Positions 1 to 8,025 of a DNA stretch of 23,961 nucleotides are shown in pieces; position 1 is the stretch's first letter; every line of letters starts with the position of its first letter. The stretch covers positions 1 through 23,961 of the forward strand of contig JAQWCZ010000003.1 of assembly GCA_028705705.1 (NCBI GenBank), written 5' to 3'. Source of the DNA: Paludibacter sp. (lineage in GTDB: Bacteria; Bacteroidota; Bacteroidia; Bacteroidales; Paludibacteraceae). The translations under genes and the position numbers were made by a program. The notes under the pieces are model-generated. The model was not told the DNA's origin, did no database searches, and saw only the letters and a program-made list of their open reading frames with translations.

Positions 1-1
1 C

Positions 2-217
2 GGACAAAAATTCAGGGAAGAGAGTTACGACCGATTAAAAGAGCTGAAAAGCATGGTAGATGAACTTAATCCCGCTTGTCTGATTAAGGTTGATGGCGGT
101 GTGTCGATTAACAACGCTAAAAAACTGTTCGATCACGGCGCCAATGTCCTCGTTGCCGGCAGCGCGGTGTTTAATGCCCCTGATCCAAAGGAAATGATTC
201 GAAAAATGCTTTTATAG
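2..217 (+). CDS. rpe: Ribulose-phosphate 3-epimerase, C-terminal fragment
   Basis: The reading frame is already open at the window edge and ends in TAG; only the last 71 codons are present. The enzyme interconverts ribulose 5-phosphate and xylulose 5-phosphate in the cytoplasmic pentose phosphate pathway. The visible part carries the end of the TIM barrel: GGV in 'IKVDGGVSINNA' is the phosphate-binding loop with the catalytic Asp of the beta-7 strand, and 'NVLVAGSAVF' is the beta-8 strand with the second phosphate-binding loop, both typical of Rpe. The stretch just before, 'GQKFREESYDRLKEL', resembles the family's conserved helix after the mobile loop. It is followed by a repeat-bearing gap and then comEC on the same strand. 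The family call is firm. The start and any upstream partner lie outside the window. Confidence 0.9.
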   Translation, partial: GQKFREESYDRLKELKSMVDELNPACLIKVDGGVSINNAKKLFDHGANVLVAGSAVFNAPDPKEMIRKMLL

Positions 218-233
218 AGAATAATGAATAGTG

Positions 234-277
234 TGAATCAGGAGTAGAAAATTAGATTCCTCGCCTTGCTCGGAATG
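234..277 (+). repeat. Short interspersed repeat, copy 1
   Basis: The gap between rpe and comEC holds two words that recur about 18 kb away. 'tgaatcaggagtagaaaat' (234-252) matches 18188-18206 with one mismatch. The 23 bases at 248-270 match the reverse complement of 18284-18306 at 22 of 23 positions. The second word continues into a small inverted repeat, ATTCC at 256-260 and GGAAT at 272-276, which could form a 5-bp stem. No coding potential or transposase is present. It is best described as a non-autonomous intergenic repeat. Its copy number in the genome cannot be judged from this window. Confidence 0.6.
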
Positions 278-327
278 AAAAATTATTATATTACTTATTC
301 AATTGACCACTATTTAAATGTTTGTTT

Positions 328-2388
328 ATGGACTTCCTGCAACGTACTCCGTTTTTCAGGTTGTTGGTTCCGTTGGTAAGTGGTATTGTCACTTTTCAAT
401 ATCTGGAGCTTTTCAGCCTTATGCGCTTGATCATCCTGATCATCGCGGTTTTACTCATTTTTGTTTCTCCATTTGTGATGCAATCAAGACATGCATACAG
501 ATTAAGGTGGTTATTTGGTGTGGGTGTGGCGATGTTTTTGTTTCTGATGGGATATTATATCTCGGAAAGAAAACAGCAACAAGCTACCTTTAACCAGTTT
601 AACGAACAAGCCTTTTTTGTGGGCAGCTTATTAGAGTCTCCTGCTGAAAAAACGAACTCATTGGCTTGTAAAATGATGGTGGAGGAAAAGTATGTTAGTG
701 CTCAATTCGTAAAAATGACATCTCCAGCACTTATTTACATTGCAAAGGACAGCATTTCTTTATGTTTGAAGAAAGGAGATGTGCTGCTTTTTAGAACTAC
801 ATTTCAGCGACCATCCCCTGCAATGAATCCAAAGGGATTTGATTATGCAGACTACCTCTCGAATAAAGGCATAAAAGCGACCGCCTATGTGAAAACAGGA
901 GAGTGGAAACTGATCGCGCATCAGGAAGTTTTTTCTTTCGCTTCTTTAGCTGAAAGATCCAGAAATAACTTACTACAGATCTACGAAACTTTGCATTTGC
1001 CGGAGGATCAATACGCAGTACTTGCTGCACTTACCATCGGATATAAAAATGCTCTCGACCCTGATGTGCAGGAGGATTTCAGTCATTCCGGCGCCATGCA
1101 TATTTTGTCGGTAAGTGGACTGCATGTCGGGGTGATTTACCTGATTCTGCAAACTGTTTTTTCATTCGTATTCAGAAAATCAAAATGGAAGTTTATCAAT
1201 ACTGTTTTTATAATTTGCTCACTCTGGATCTATGCTTTCATTACGGGTTTGCCTCCTTCAGTGGTACGGGCTGCGACGATGTTTTCGTTAGTTGCGGTTG
1301 GCGTGGCTATTGAGCGTAGATCTCAAATTTACAATACGATATCAGTTTCTGCTTTTGTAATATTGCTTTATGATCCAAATCTATTATTCGACGTGGGGTT
1401 TCAGTTGAGTTATTGCGCGGTGATTGGGATCGTGTATTTTCAGCCAAAAATCGGTACGTTATTGTATGTAAAACAGAAATGGCTGAAATGGTTATGGGAT
1501 TTGACTGCCGTGTCATTGGCAGCACAAATTGCGACATTCCCTCTGGCATTGTATTATTTCCATCAGTTTCCGAATTATTTCCTATTCTCCAATTACATAG
1601 CTATTCCGCTTTCGACTTTTATCATTTACCTGGCAGTAGTGTTTTTAGTGTTTTCTCCAATTCCCTGGCTGGTATTCATCCCTGGATATCTTTTAAAGAA
1701 AATGTTGTTTCTGCTGAATGCTTCAGTTGGCTTTATCCATGATTTGCCACATGCAGTTTCGATTTGTTACCTGAGTTTTTTTCAGTTGTTTTTACTTTTT
1801 GCGGTGCTGGGACTTTTTTCTTTTTATCTGGAAAATAAAAAATACGGGTCGCTGATGGTAACGTTATGTTTCTTACTGATTTTTGTGTTAAGTCATGTCT
1901 TTGTCCATTATCAAACACTTCAGTTGAACCAGTTGGTGGTGTATGCCGACCGAAAACACACGCATGTGAATTTTATTACCCAACATCATCAACGGGTATT
2001 CACAACCGATACTATAGCAGCTTCGTTGTTAGCTTCAAATTACTGGAAAAGCAGAAAAATACATGACCCTGAATTTAAAATACTGCATTCAAGTTGTTTT
2101 TATACTTTTAAAGGAAAGAAAATACTGATACTGACCGATCATTTATTGCACCGCAAAACAACAAATAAACCCATAGAAGCCGATTTCCTGATTATCGGCA
2201 ATGGTCTGAAGCCTCGTGCAGGAGAATTGTTGAGCTGTGTGTCACCTCAAATCTGCATCGCCGACCAAAGTATTGCTGCGTGGTATGTCGATCAATTGAG
2301 GGAGATTTGTCAGGAAAAAGCAATTAGTTTTTATTCTATAGCAGAGCAAGGCGCATACCTATATGATTTTAAACAAGTCGATCCCTGA
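328..2388 (+). CDS. comEC: ComEC/Rec2 family competence protein
   Basis: A polytopic inner-membrane protein of 686 residues, the predicted channel that moves single-stranded DNA into the cytoplasm during natural transformation. It has hydrophobic helices near the N-terminus, a soluble domain (about residues 65-200), and the family hallmark 'FSHSGAMHILSVSGLHVG' opening the Competence domain, followed by many membrane segments. The last roughly 150 residues correspond to the beta-lactamase-like tail of longer ComEC proteins, but I see no HxHxDH metal motif, so that tail looks degenerate. The start is taken as ATG at 328; a TTG two codons upstream (322) is also in frame but less likely. No other competence gene is in view, so uptake ability is unproven; many Bacteroidota carry comEC without known competence. 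Confidence 0.9.
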   Translation: MDFLQRTPFFRLLVPLVSGIVTFQYLELFSLMRLIILIIAVLLIFVSPFVMQSRHAYRLRWLFGVGVAMFLFLMGYYISERKQQQATFNQFNEQAFFVGSLLESPAEKTNSLACKMMVEEKYVSAQFVKMTSPALIYIAKDSISLCLKKGDVLLFRTTFQRPSPAMNPKGFDYADYLSNKGIKATAYVKTGEWKLIAHQEVFSFASLAERSRNNLLQIYETLHLPEDQYAVLAALTIGYKNALDPDVQEDFSHSGAMHILSVSGLHVGVIYLILQTVFSFVFRKSKWKFINTVFIICSLWIYAFITGLPPSVVRAATMFSLVAVGVAIERRSQIYNTISVSAFVILLYDPNLLFDVGFQLSYCAVIGIVYFQPKIGTLLYVKQKWLKWLWDLTAVSLAAQIATFPLALYYFHQFPNYFLFSNYIAIPLSTFIIYLAVVFLVFSPIPWLVFIPGYLLKKMLFLLNASVGFIHDLPHAVSICYLSFFQLFLLFAVLGLFSFYLENKKYGSLMVTLCFLLIFVLSHVFVHYQTLQLNQLVVYADRKHTHVNFITQHHQRVFTTDTIAASLLASNYWKSRKIHDPEFKILHSSCFYTFKGKKILILTDHLLHRKTTNKPIEADFLIIGNGLKPRAGELLSCVSPQICIADQSIAAWYVDQLREICQEKAISFYSIAEQGAYLYDFKQVDP

Positions 2389-2409
2389 ATCTATATCATA
2401 TTTTTTTGT

Positions 2410-2417
2410 TATTTTTG
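2410..2417 (+). promoter_or_regulatory. Bacteroidota -7 promoter element before nrnA
   Basis: TATTTTTG fits the TAnnTTTG consensus of the Bacteroidota primary sigma factor and lies in the gap after comEC. It would place a transcription start near 2424, about 16 bases before the ATG of the phosphoesterase. No good TTTG is seen at the -33 spacing, so the call rests on the -7 box alone. Confidence 0.45.
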
Positions 2418-2439
2418 TCCCCGTTATAAAACCAAGCCG

Positions 2440-3462
2440 ATGATATCAAAAGTTATTGCAGAAGAACTGGTTCACAAAGCTAAAAAAGCGATTGATGAAG
2501 CAGATAAAATAGCCATCGTGGTGCATGTCGGACCGGATGGAGATGCCATGGGTGCATCACTCGGGATGTGGCATTACCTGATGACACAGGGTAAAACACC
2601 TATTGTGGTGGCACCAACAGCTTTTCCTGATTTTTATGCCTGGATGCCTGGTGCTGCTGAAGTGCTTGTATTTGAAAATGATATTGAATTAGCAACGGAA
2701 CAATTACAGGAAGCCGAATTGATTCTGGCGGTAGATTTCAACGTGCCCAAACGCATGGGAGGGATGTCGGATGTGGTGTTGGAAACTTCAGCAAAAAAAA
2801 TCATCATCGATCACCACTTGCATCCTGGAGATTTCGCTGAGATCGTGATTTCTTATCCTGAAATTTCATCCACCAGCGAACTTGTTTTCAGATTGATATG
2901 CAGAATGGGACACTTCTCCGAAATCAACCTGGCTTGTGCTGAATGTATTTACACAGGCATGATGTCGGATACAGGAGGATTTACGTATAATTCAAACGGT
3001 CAGGAGATATATATCATCATAGCAGAGCTGATCAAGTTGGGTGTGGATAAAGACGATATTTACCGGAAAGTGTATAATACCTATTCCGAACATCGTTTAC
3101 GACTGATGGGTTATTGTCTCTATAAAAAAATGAAAGTTTATCCGGAATACAAAGCTGCGTTGATTACCCTGACCGCATCTGAAATGGAAGAGTTTAATTT
3201 TGTAAACGGTGATTCAGAAGGTTTTGTGAATATCCCACTATCGATTGCCGGAGTTGATTTTTCTGTTTTTATGCGGGAAGATACAGATAAAATCAAGGTG
3301 TCGCTGCGTTCACAGGGGACATTCCCAACGAATAAATTTTCAGAGCATGTTTTTAATGGCGGTGGTCACTTGAATGCTTCCGGCGGTGAATATTACGGTA
3401 GCCTGGAGGAAGCTGTGAAATTATTTGAAGAAGCGCTGCCGGGATTTAAGGATTTTTTGTAG
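2440..3462 (+). CDS. nrnA: DHH family phosphoesterase, NrnA type (nanoRNase / pAp phosphatase)
   Basis: A cytoplasmic protein of 340 residues. NrnA-type enzymes degrade 2-5 nt RNA remnants and dephosphorylate 3'-phosphoadenosine 5'-phosphate (pAp) from sulfur assimilation. The DHH catalytic motifs are in order: the 'PDGDAMGA' metal-binding loop (Asp33, Asp35), Asp99 in 'LAVDFN', the DHH signature at 124-126 ('IIDHHLHP'), and 'MSDTGGFTY' near 175. The C-terminal DHHA1 domain ends with its substrate-binding 'GGGHLNASGG'. Length and order match the NrnA family. It has its own likely promoter and is followed by a 71-base gap before the ApgM-like gene. Activity on nanoRNA versus pAp cannot be told from sequence. 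Confidence 0.88.
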   Translation: MISKVIAEELVHKAKKAIDEADKIAIVVHVGPDGDAMGASLGMWHYLMTQGKTPIVVAPTAFPDFYAWMPGAAEVLVFENDIELATEQLQEAELILAVDFNVPKRMGGMSDVVLETSAKKIIIDHHLHPGDFAEIVISYPEISSTSELVFRLICRMGHFSEINLACAECIYTGMMSDTGGFTYNSNGQEIYIIIAELIKLGVDKDDIYRKVYNTYSEHRLRLMGYCLYKKMKVYPEYKAALITLTASEMEEFNFVNGDSEGFVNIPLSIAGVDFSVFMREDTDKIKVSLRSQGTFPTNKFSEHVFNGGGHLNASGGEYYGSLEEAVKLFEEALPGFKDFL

Positions 3463-3533
3463 ATCCCTCGCTGTACTCCGGATAGCATGTGTGTTAAAAA
3501 AATAATTTAATTAAGATAGTTAGGTTTAAATAA

Positions 3534-4745
3534 ATGAAATATATCATTATTCTTGGCGACGGCATGTCGGATGAACCGATTCCTGAACTGGGTAACAAAA
3601 CCCCTTTGCAGGTTGCCAATAAACCAAACATAGATAAAATTGCGGCATTGGGACGATGTGGCATGTTGCACACCATCCCGGCTGGATACGCGCCCGGAAG
3701 TGAGATTGCCAACATGAGCGTGATGGGCTATAATGTGCCTGAGGTGTTCGAGGGACGTGGTTCGCTGGAGGCTGCGAGTATGGGTGTCGATATCGCGCAG
3801 GGTGAGATGGCCATGCGTTGCAACCTCATTTGTATCGAAAATGGAAAAATAAAGAATCACTCTGCCGGTCACATCAGCAATGAAGAAGCCGAAGAACTGA
3901 TTCTTTTTTTGCAAAAGGAGCTGGGTAATGAACGGGTCAGTTTTTACCCGGGTGTTTCCTATCGTCACCTGTTGAAGGTAAAAGGGGGGAGTAAAAAGCT
4001 GAAATGTACTCCGCCCCATGATGTGCCGGGTACGCTTTTCGCAGATGTGATGATCAAAGCGGCTGAAAAGGAAGCTGCAGAAACAGTTGATTTGCTGAAT
4101 GACCTTATTTTGCGCTCTCAGGATTTACTCGAAAATCATCCTGTCAACCTGAAACGTGCCGCGGAAGGAAAAGACAAAGCCAATAGCATCTGGCCGTGGT
4201 CGCCGGGCTATAAACCGGCCATGAAAACGCTCCAGGAATTGTATGGAGTCAAAAGCGGAACAGTTATATCAGCCGTTGATTTAATCCGGGGTATCGGTGT
4301 TTACGCGGGATTAAAAGTCGTGTTGGTAGAAGGTGCAACCGGCTTGTACAATACAAATTACGAAGGCAAAGCACAGGCTGCCATCGAAGCATTGAAAACC
4401 GATGATTTTGTGTATCTGCACATCGAAGCCAGTGATGAAGCCGGTCATGAAGGGGATGTGGACTTGAAAGTGAAAACAATTGAATATCTGGATTCCCGCA
4501 TCGTAAAACCGATAATTGAAACGGTTTCAAGCTGGGATGAACCGGTGACAATGGCCATTTTACCCGATCATCCGACACCTTGTGCGTTGCGTACGCATAC
4601 CATGGATCCGGTGCCGTTTATCATTTATCGTCCGGGTGAAACTGGGGATGAGGTACAGGTGTATGATGAATTTACTTGCCGGAAAGGTAGTTATGGTGAG
4701 TTACGGGAAATGGAGTTTATGCAGCATTTTATGCTTGACAAATAA
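3534..4745 (+). CDS. ApgM-like alkaline phosphatase superfamily protein, probable homoserine kinase
   Basis: 403 residues related throughout to archaeal-type cofactor-independent phosphoglycerate mutase. Seen: the metal-binding N-terminus 'IIILGDGMSDEP' (Asp9), 'APGSEIANMSVMGY' carrying the candidate nucleophile Ser, 'HIEASDEAGHEGD' and 'PDHPTPCALRTHTMDPVP' with metal ligands. From established knowledge, this subfamily in Bacteroidota and some Proteobacteria clusters with threonine genes and has been proposed as a non-orthologous homoserine kinase (phosphorylating L-homoserine for threonine synthase), because these genomes lack classical GHMP-type ThrB. Here thrC lies one gene downstream, which supports that role over glycolysis; this is inference. 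The stop codon lies inside a short direct repeat that fills the following gap. A true phosphoglycerate mutase remains the alternative. Confidence 0.85.
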   Translation: MKYIIILGDGMSDEPIPELGNKTPLQVANKPNIDKIAALGRCGMLHTIPAGYAPGSEIANMSVMGYNVPEVFEGRGSLEAASMGVDIAQGEMAMRCNLICIENGKIKNHSAGHISNEEAEELILFLQKELGNERVSFYPGVSYRHLLKVKGGSKKLKCTPPHDVPGTLFADVMIKAAEKEAAETVDLLNDLILRSQDLLENHPVNLKRAAEGKDKANSIWPWSPGYKPAMKTLQELYGVKSGTVISAVDLIRGIGVYAGLKVVLVEGATGLYNTNYEGKAQAAIEALKTDDFVYLHIEASDEAGHEGDVDLKVKTIEYLDSRIVKPIIETVSSWDEPVTMAILPDHPTPCALRTHTMDPVPFIIYRPGETGDEVQVYDEFTCRKGSYGELREMEFMQHFMLDK

Positions 4746-4840
4746 TAACAGACAGGATGAACAGGATGAACAGGATTAACATGTTTAAGGGGAATAATAA
4801 CAGACAGGATTGAAATGATAAATATCCTGTTAATCCTGTC
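4741..4840 (+). repeat. Direct and inverted repeat cluster ('acaggatga' words)
   Basis: An 18-base perfect direct repeat, 'aataataacagacaggat', occurs at 4741-4758 (overlapping the upstream stop codon) and 4793-4810. The first copy runs into three 9-base tandem units (acaggatga, acaggatga, acaggatta; 4752-4778). Words then recur inverted: 'acaggattaac' at 4770-4780 pairs with 'gttaatcctgt' at 4829-4839, and 'gacaggatt' at 4803-4811 pairs with 'aatcctgtc' at 4832-4840 (9-bp stem, 20-base loop). There is no T-tract, so it is not a classic terminator. It fills almost the entire gap ahead of the methylase. Confidence 0.75.
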
Positions 4841-4852
4841 TAAAATATAATC

Positions 4853-5947
4853 ATGTCAATTAAAAATGAATACGGACATATCACCACACAGGGAATCAAA
4901 TATGCCGGTTCCAAGCTGAAGATTATTCCGTATATCATAGAGATTGCATCTTCTTTGAAAGGAGTAAAAAGCGTACTCGACGGGTTCAGCGGAACCACCA
5001 GGGTGTCGCAGGCTTTTGCCCAAATGGGCTATGATACAACTTCCAACGACCTGGCTGTCTGGTCGGAGGTGTTTGCTACCTGTTACCTGAAAGCAAATAA
5101 GTCGACTGCTTATTATCAGGAAATCATAGATGAACTGAATGCCCTAAAGGGATTTGATGGTTGGTTTACCGAACACTATGGCGGTGATGAAGCTGCCTCA
5201 AAAAAGCCTTTTCAGCGGAAGAACACGCAGAAATTAGACGCAATTAGGTGCGCGATTGATCAATTGCAGCTTTCGTGGGAAGATAAATGTGTTTTACTGA
5301 CGAGCTTGATGCTCGCGTTGGATAAAGTTGATAGTACGCTTGGGCATTATGTGGCTTATTTGTCGGAATGGTCACCCCGTTCGTTCAAAGACTTGTTCCT
5401 GAAAGTGCCACAACGCTATGAGCTGACAGGCAATAATAGGGTCAAACGCGGAGATGTATTTGATGCCATCAAACAAGATAGCTACGATTTCGTGTATTTC
5501 GATCCGCCTTATGGTTCCAACAACGGTAAGATGCCATCGAGCCGGGTACGATATCAATCTTATTATCATTTTTGGACCTCAGTGATACAGTATGATGAGG
5601 CTGAACTTTTTGGAAAGGCTAAGAGAAGAGAAGACACCCGCGACCGGACCGCGGTTTCGGTATTTGAAGAATTTAAAAAAGATGAACAAGACAAGTTCAT
5701 CGCGCTCGAAGCGTTGAAAAAGCTGATTGATGAAACGCGATCGCGTTACGTGTTGTTGTCGTACAGTTCAGGAGGCAAAGCCACCAAAGCAGAATTGTCG
5801 GACATCATCACCACATCGGGCAAGCTTATCAAGGTCATCGAAATAGATTATAAAAAAAACGTGATGGGAAACATGCGTTGGACGAACGAATGGGTGAATA
5901 GCGATGGGAAATACCACGAATATTTATTCCTAATGGAAAAATTGTAA
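4853..5947 (+). CDS. D12 class N6-adenine DNA methyltransferase, orphan
   Basis: 364 residues. Enzymes of this class transfer a methyl group from S-adenosylmethionine to adenine N6 within a short DNA site. The motif order fits the D12 (alpha, Dam-like) class: 'IKYAGSK' (motif X, about 15-21), 'VLDGFSGTTRVSQAF' (motif I, SAM binding), then after a long insert 'YFDPPYGSNNG' with the DPPY catalytic motif at 217-220. No restriction endonuclease, specificity subunit or repair nuclease lies on either side, so it appears solitary: an epigenetic or protective methylase, or a remnant of a mobile system. It separates the ApgM-like gene from thrC, and both its borders are short tandem repeats, which suggests later insertion. 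Target site unknown. Confidence 0.85.
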   Translation: MSIKNEYGHITTQGIKYAGSKLKIIPYIIEIASSLKGVKSVLDGFSGTTRVSQAFAQMGYDTTSNDLAVWSEVFATCYLKANKSTAYYQEIIDELNALKGFDGWFTEHYGGDEAASKKPFQRKNTQKLDAIRCAIDQLQLSWEDKCVLLTSLMLALDKVDSTLGHYVAYLSEWSPRSFKDLFLKVPQRYELTGNNRVKRGDVFDAIKQDSYDFVYFDPPYGSNNGKMPSSRVRYQSYYHFWTSVIQYDEAELFGKAKRREDTRDRTAVSVFEEFKKDEQDKFIALEALKKLIDETRSRYVLLSYSSGGKATKAELSDIITTSGKLIKVIEIDYKKNVMGNMRWTNEWVNSDGKYHEYLFLMEKL

Positions 5948-5972
5948 ATTGTAAATCGTCAAATCGTAAATA
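5939..5972 (+). repeat. Heptamer-like tandem repeat at methylase stop codon
   Basis: The end of the methylase runs into successive units aaattgt, aaattgt, aaatcgtc, aaatcgt, aaatat with a period of 7-8 bases. The first unit contributes to the last codons, and the stop TAA (5945-5947) bridges units one and two. The array stops 6 bases before the thrC start. No dyad symmetry or T-tract suggests a terminator. Confidence 0.6.
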
Positions 5973-5978
5973 TATTAT

Positions 5979-7298
5979 ATGTTATATTACAGTACCAACA
6001 AAAAAGTAACAGGTGTTTCGCTGAGCGAGGTAGTAATCAAAGGCCTGGCCGAGGACAAAGGCCTTTTTATGCCAAATGAAATTCCGGTATTGCCTGAAAA
6101 GTTTTATCAGAATATTGATAAGATGTCGTTTCAGGACATGGCCTATTCGGTAGCCTACATGCTATTCGGAGAGGATGTACACGCCAATGTGTTGCGGATG
6201 ATTGTGAATGATACGTTGAGTTTTGATGTACCTTTGGTAAAGGTTACGGATGACATTTACAGCCTGGAGTTGTTTCACGGACCAACCCTCGCTTTTAAAG
6301 ATGTGGGTGCCCGGTTTATGTCGCGCATGCTAAGTTATTTCATTCAGCAAAACGGGGATAATAAAAAACAGGTGAATGTGCTGGTCGCAACTTCGGGTGA
6401 TACTGGTAGCGCGGTAGCCAATGGTTTTCTGGGCGTGGAAGGCATTCATGTGTATGTGTTGTATCCGAAAGGATTGGTAAGTCCGATTCAGGAGTGCCAG
6501 TTTACAACGCTCGGACAAAACATCACTGCGTTGGAAGTCGATGGTACCTTCGATGACCGTCAGGCGCTTGTGAAATCAGCTTTCATGGATAAAGAGCTAA
6601 ATACGAAGATGAAACTGACATCGGCAAATTCGATTAATGTTGCCCGTTTCATTCCCCAGGCATTTTATTATTTCTATGCCTATGCACAGTTGAAAAAGAT
6701 TTCGGAAGAATCCGCATCTAACATGGTCGTTTGTGTTCCAAGCGGAAACTTTGGAAACATCACGGCCGGTTTGATCGCTAAAAAAATGGGCTTACCAATT
6801 AAACGTTTTATTGCTGCAAATAATAAAAACGATATTTTCCTGGAATATTTGAATACCGGTAAATACAATCCGCGCCCTTCAGTCGCCACCCTGGCGAATG
6901 CCATGGACGTAGGCGATCCCAGCAATTTTGCCCGTATCTTAGATTTATACCGGCATAATCACGAAGCGATTTCAGCCGAAATCAGCGGATTCAGGTATAC
7001 CGATGAACAAATTACCGAAACAGTCAGAACCTGCAAAAAGGAAACAGGCTACCTGCTGGATCCTCACGGCGCTTGTGGCTATCAGGCCCTGAAAGATGGA
7101 ATGCAATCAGGAGAGACCGGTGTTTTCCTCGAAACGGCCCATCCGGCCAAGTTCCTGGATACCGTCCAAAATATCATCGGTGAAGAAATTGAAATTCCTG
7201 AGAAACTCAGGGAATTTATGAAAGGCGAGAAGCAATCCCTTCAAATGTCAAAAGAATTTGAATCATTCAAATCGTATTTACTAACCACTATCCACTAA
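5979..7298 (+). CDS. thrC: Threonine synthase
   Basis: 439 residues; a PLP enzyme that converts O-phospho-L-homoserine to L-threonine and phosphate, the last step of threonine synthesis. 'HGPTLAFKDVGARF' contains the PLP-binding lysine (Lys107). 'VATSGDTGSAVANGF' and 'VPSGNFGNITAG' are the phosphate- and cofactor-binding loops, and the N-terminal 'YYSTNKKVTGVSLSEVV' is the typical ThrC opening. Length fits the microbial class of about 430 residues. Its substrate would come from homoserine kinase, for which the ApgM-like gene upstream is the best local candidate. No -7 promoter box is seen in the 31-base gap upstream, so it is probably cotranscribed. The stop codon lies inside a 14-base tandem repeat leading into ribE. 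Confidence 0.96.
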   Translation: MLYYSTNKKVTGVSLSEVVIKGLAEDKGLFMPNEIPVLPEKFYQNIDKMSFQDMAYSVAYMLFGEDVHANVLRMIVNDTLSFDVPLVKVTDDIYSLELFHGPTLAFKDVGARFMSRMLSYFIQQNGDNKKQVNVLVATSGDTGSAVANGFLGVEGIHVYVLYPKGLVSPIQECQFTTLGQNITALEVDGTFDDRQALVKSAFMDKELNTKMKLTSANSINVARFIPQAFYYFYAYAQLKKISEESASNMVVCVPSGNFGNITAGLIAKKMGLPIKRFIAANNKNDIFLEYLNTGKYNPRPSVATLANAMDVGDPSNFARILDLYRHNHEAISAEISGFRYTDEQITETVRTCKKETGYLLDPHGACGYQALKDGMQSGETGVFLETAHPAKFLDTVQNIIGEEIEIPEKLREFMKGEKQSLQMSKEFESFKSYLLTTIH

Positions 7299-7308
7299 CC
7301 ACTATCAA
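7281..7308 (+). repeat. Two-copy 14-base tandem repeat at thrC stop codon
   Basis: 'ctaaccactatcca' (7281-7294) is followed directly by 'ctaaccactatcaa' (7295-7308); 13 of 14 bases agree. The first copy encodes the last codons of thrC and the TAA stop (7296-7298) is inside the second copy, so the duplication created or moved the end of the protein. The unit is unlike the words at the two preceding junctions. Confidence 0.7.
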
Positions 7309-7318
7309 TTAAACAACC

Positions 7319-7921
7319 ATGTTCTCAGGAATTATAGAAGAAGCCGCCAAAGTAATTGCTTTGCGCAAAGAGCAGGAAAATCTGCACATCACGATGGAAT
7401 GTACTTTTGTTGATGAACTGAAAATCGATCAAAGTGTGGCACACAACGGTGTTTGCCTTACAGTAGTTGAAAAAACAGATGAAACCTACACGGTAACTGC
7501 AATCAAAGAGACCTTGGAACGTACCAACCTGGGTTTGCTGGAAATAGGCAGCAAGGTGAACCTGGAACGTAGTATGCTGATGAATGGGCGGTTGGATGGA
7601 CATATCGTACAGGGACATGTCGATCAAACTGCGAAATGCACGGAAGTAAAAGAAGCCGACGGAAGCTGGTATTTTACTTTTGAATATAAATTCGATGAAG
7701 AAATGGCCAAACGGGGTTACATGACGGTGGATAAAGGCTCCGTGACGGTGAATGGTGTGAGCCTCACCGTTTGCAATCCAACGAATAATACCTTTCAGGT
7801 TGCCATTATTCCATATACCTACGAACATACCAATTTTCATCAGATTAAACAGGGCACAATTGTGAACCTTGAATTCGACATCATCGGGAAATACGTGAGT
7901 AGAATGATGTCATTTCAATAA
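7319..7921 (+). CDS. ribE: Riboflavin synthase, alpha subunit type
   Basis: 200 residues; dismutates two molecules of 6,7-dimethyl-8-ribityllumazine to riboflavin and the pyrimidinedione precursor. The protein opens with the invariant 'MFSGIIEE' and holds two lumazine-binding barrels. The first is about 1-90, with 'SVAHNGVCLTV'; the second is about 97-190, with 'GHIVQGHVDQTA', 'DKGSVTVNGVSLTV' and 'IIPYTYEHTNF'. These near-repeats and the length are diagnostic. It is 20 bases behind thrC, so cotranscription is likely although the pathways are unrelated. No FMN riboswitch is visible upstream. A strong hairpin plus T-tract follows. Confidence 0.96.
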   Translation: MFSGIIEEAAKVIALRKEQENLHITMECTFVDELKIDQSVAHNGVCLTVVEKTDETYTVTAIKETLERTNLGLLEIGSKVNLERSMLMNGRLDGHIVQGHVDQTAKCTEVKEADGSWYFTFEYKFDEEMAKRGYMTVDKGSVTVNGVSLTVCNPTNNTFQVAIIPYTYEHTNFHQIKQGTIVNLEFDIIGKYVSRMMSFQ

Positions 7922-7973
7922 TCAATTCAAAAACTTGTTTTTTCTTAAAAATCACAGTTAATCAAACTTATTT

Positions 7974-8019
7974 CAATGTGTGTTGTTTATAAAGAAAACA
8001 ATACACATTGTTGTTTTTT
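7974..8019 (+). terminator. Terminator-like hairpin after ribE, abutting the next start codon
   Basis: A 15-bp stem (7974-7988 with 7996-8010; one G-U pair) has a 7-base loop and is followed by TTGTTTTTT. It ends only 6 bases before the ATG at 8026. It looks like the end of the thrC-ribE unit, but its position leaves no room for a promoter for the next gene. It may therefore be partly read through, or act as an attenuator. Confidence 0.75.
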
Positions 8020-8025
8020 GAGAAG

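Noticed and set aside
318-593. 91-codon ORF at the start of comEC
   Set aside because: A shifted-frame shadow of comEC; the comEC frame has the family motifs and full length.
3507-4019. 170-codon minus-strand ORF opposite the ApgM-like gene
   Set aside because: It is antisense to a recognised conserved enzyme, and its composition reflects the opposite strand.
4853-5947. Restriction-modification system
   Set aside because: Only the methylase is present; neither neighbour is an endonuclease, so a full system is not supported in this window.
7325-7840. 171-codon minus-strand ORF opposite ribE
   Set aside because: It mirrors ribE almost exactly and matches no family; coding on the plus strand is certain.
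7922-8025. FMN riboswitch near ribE
   Set aside because: The structured element is downstream of ribE and is a simple hairpin with a T-tract; no conserved FMN aptamer core is visible.
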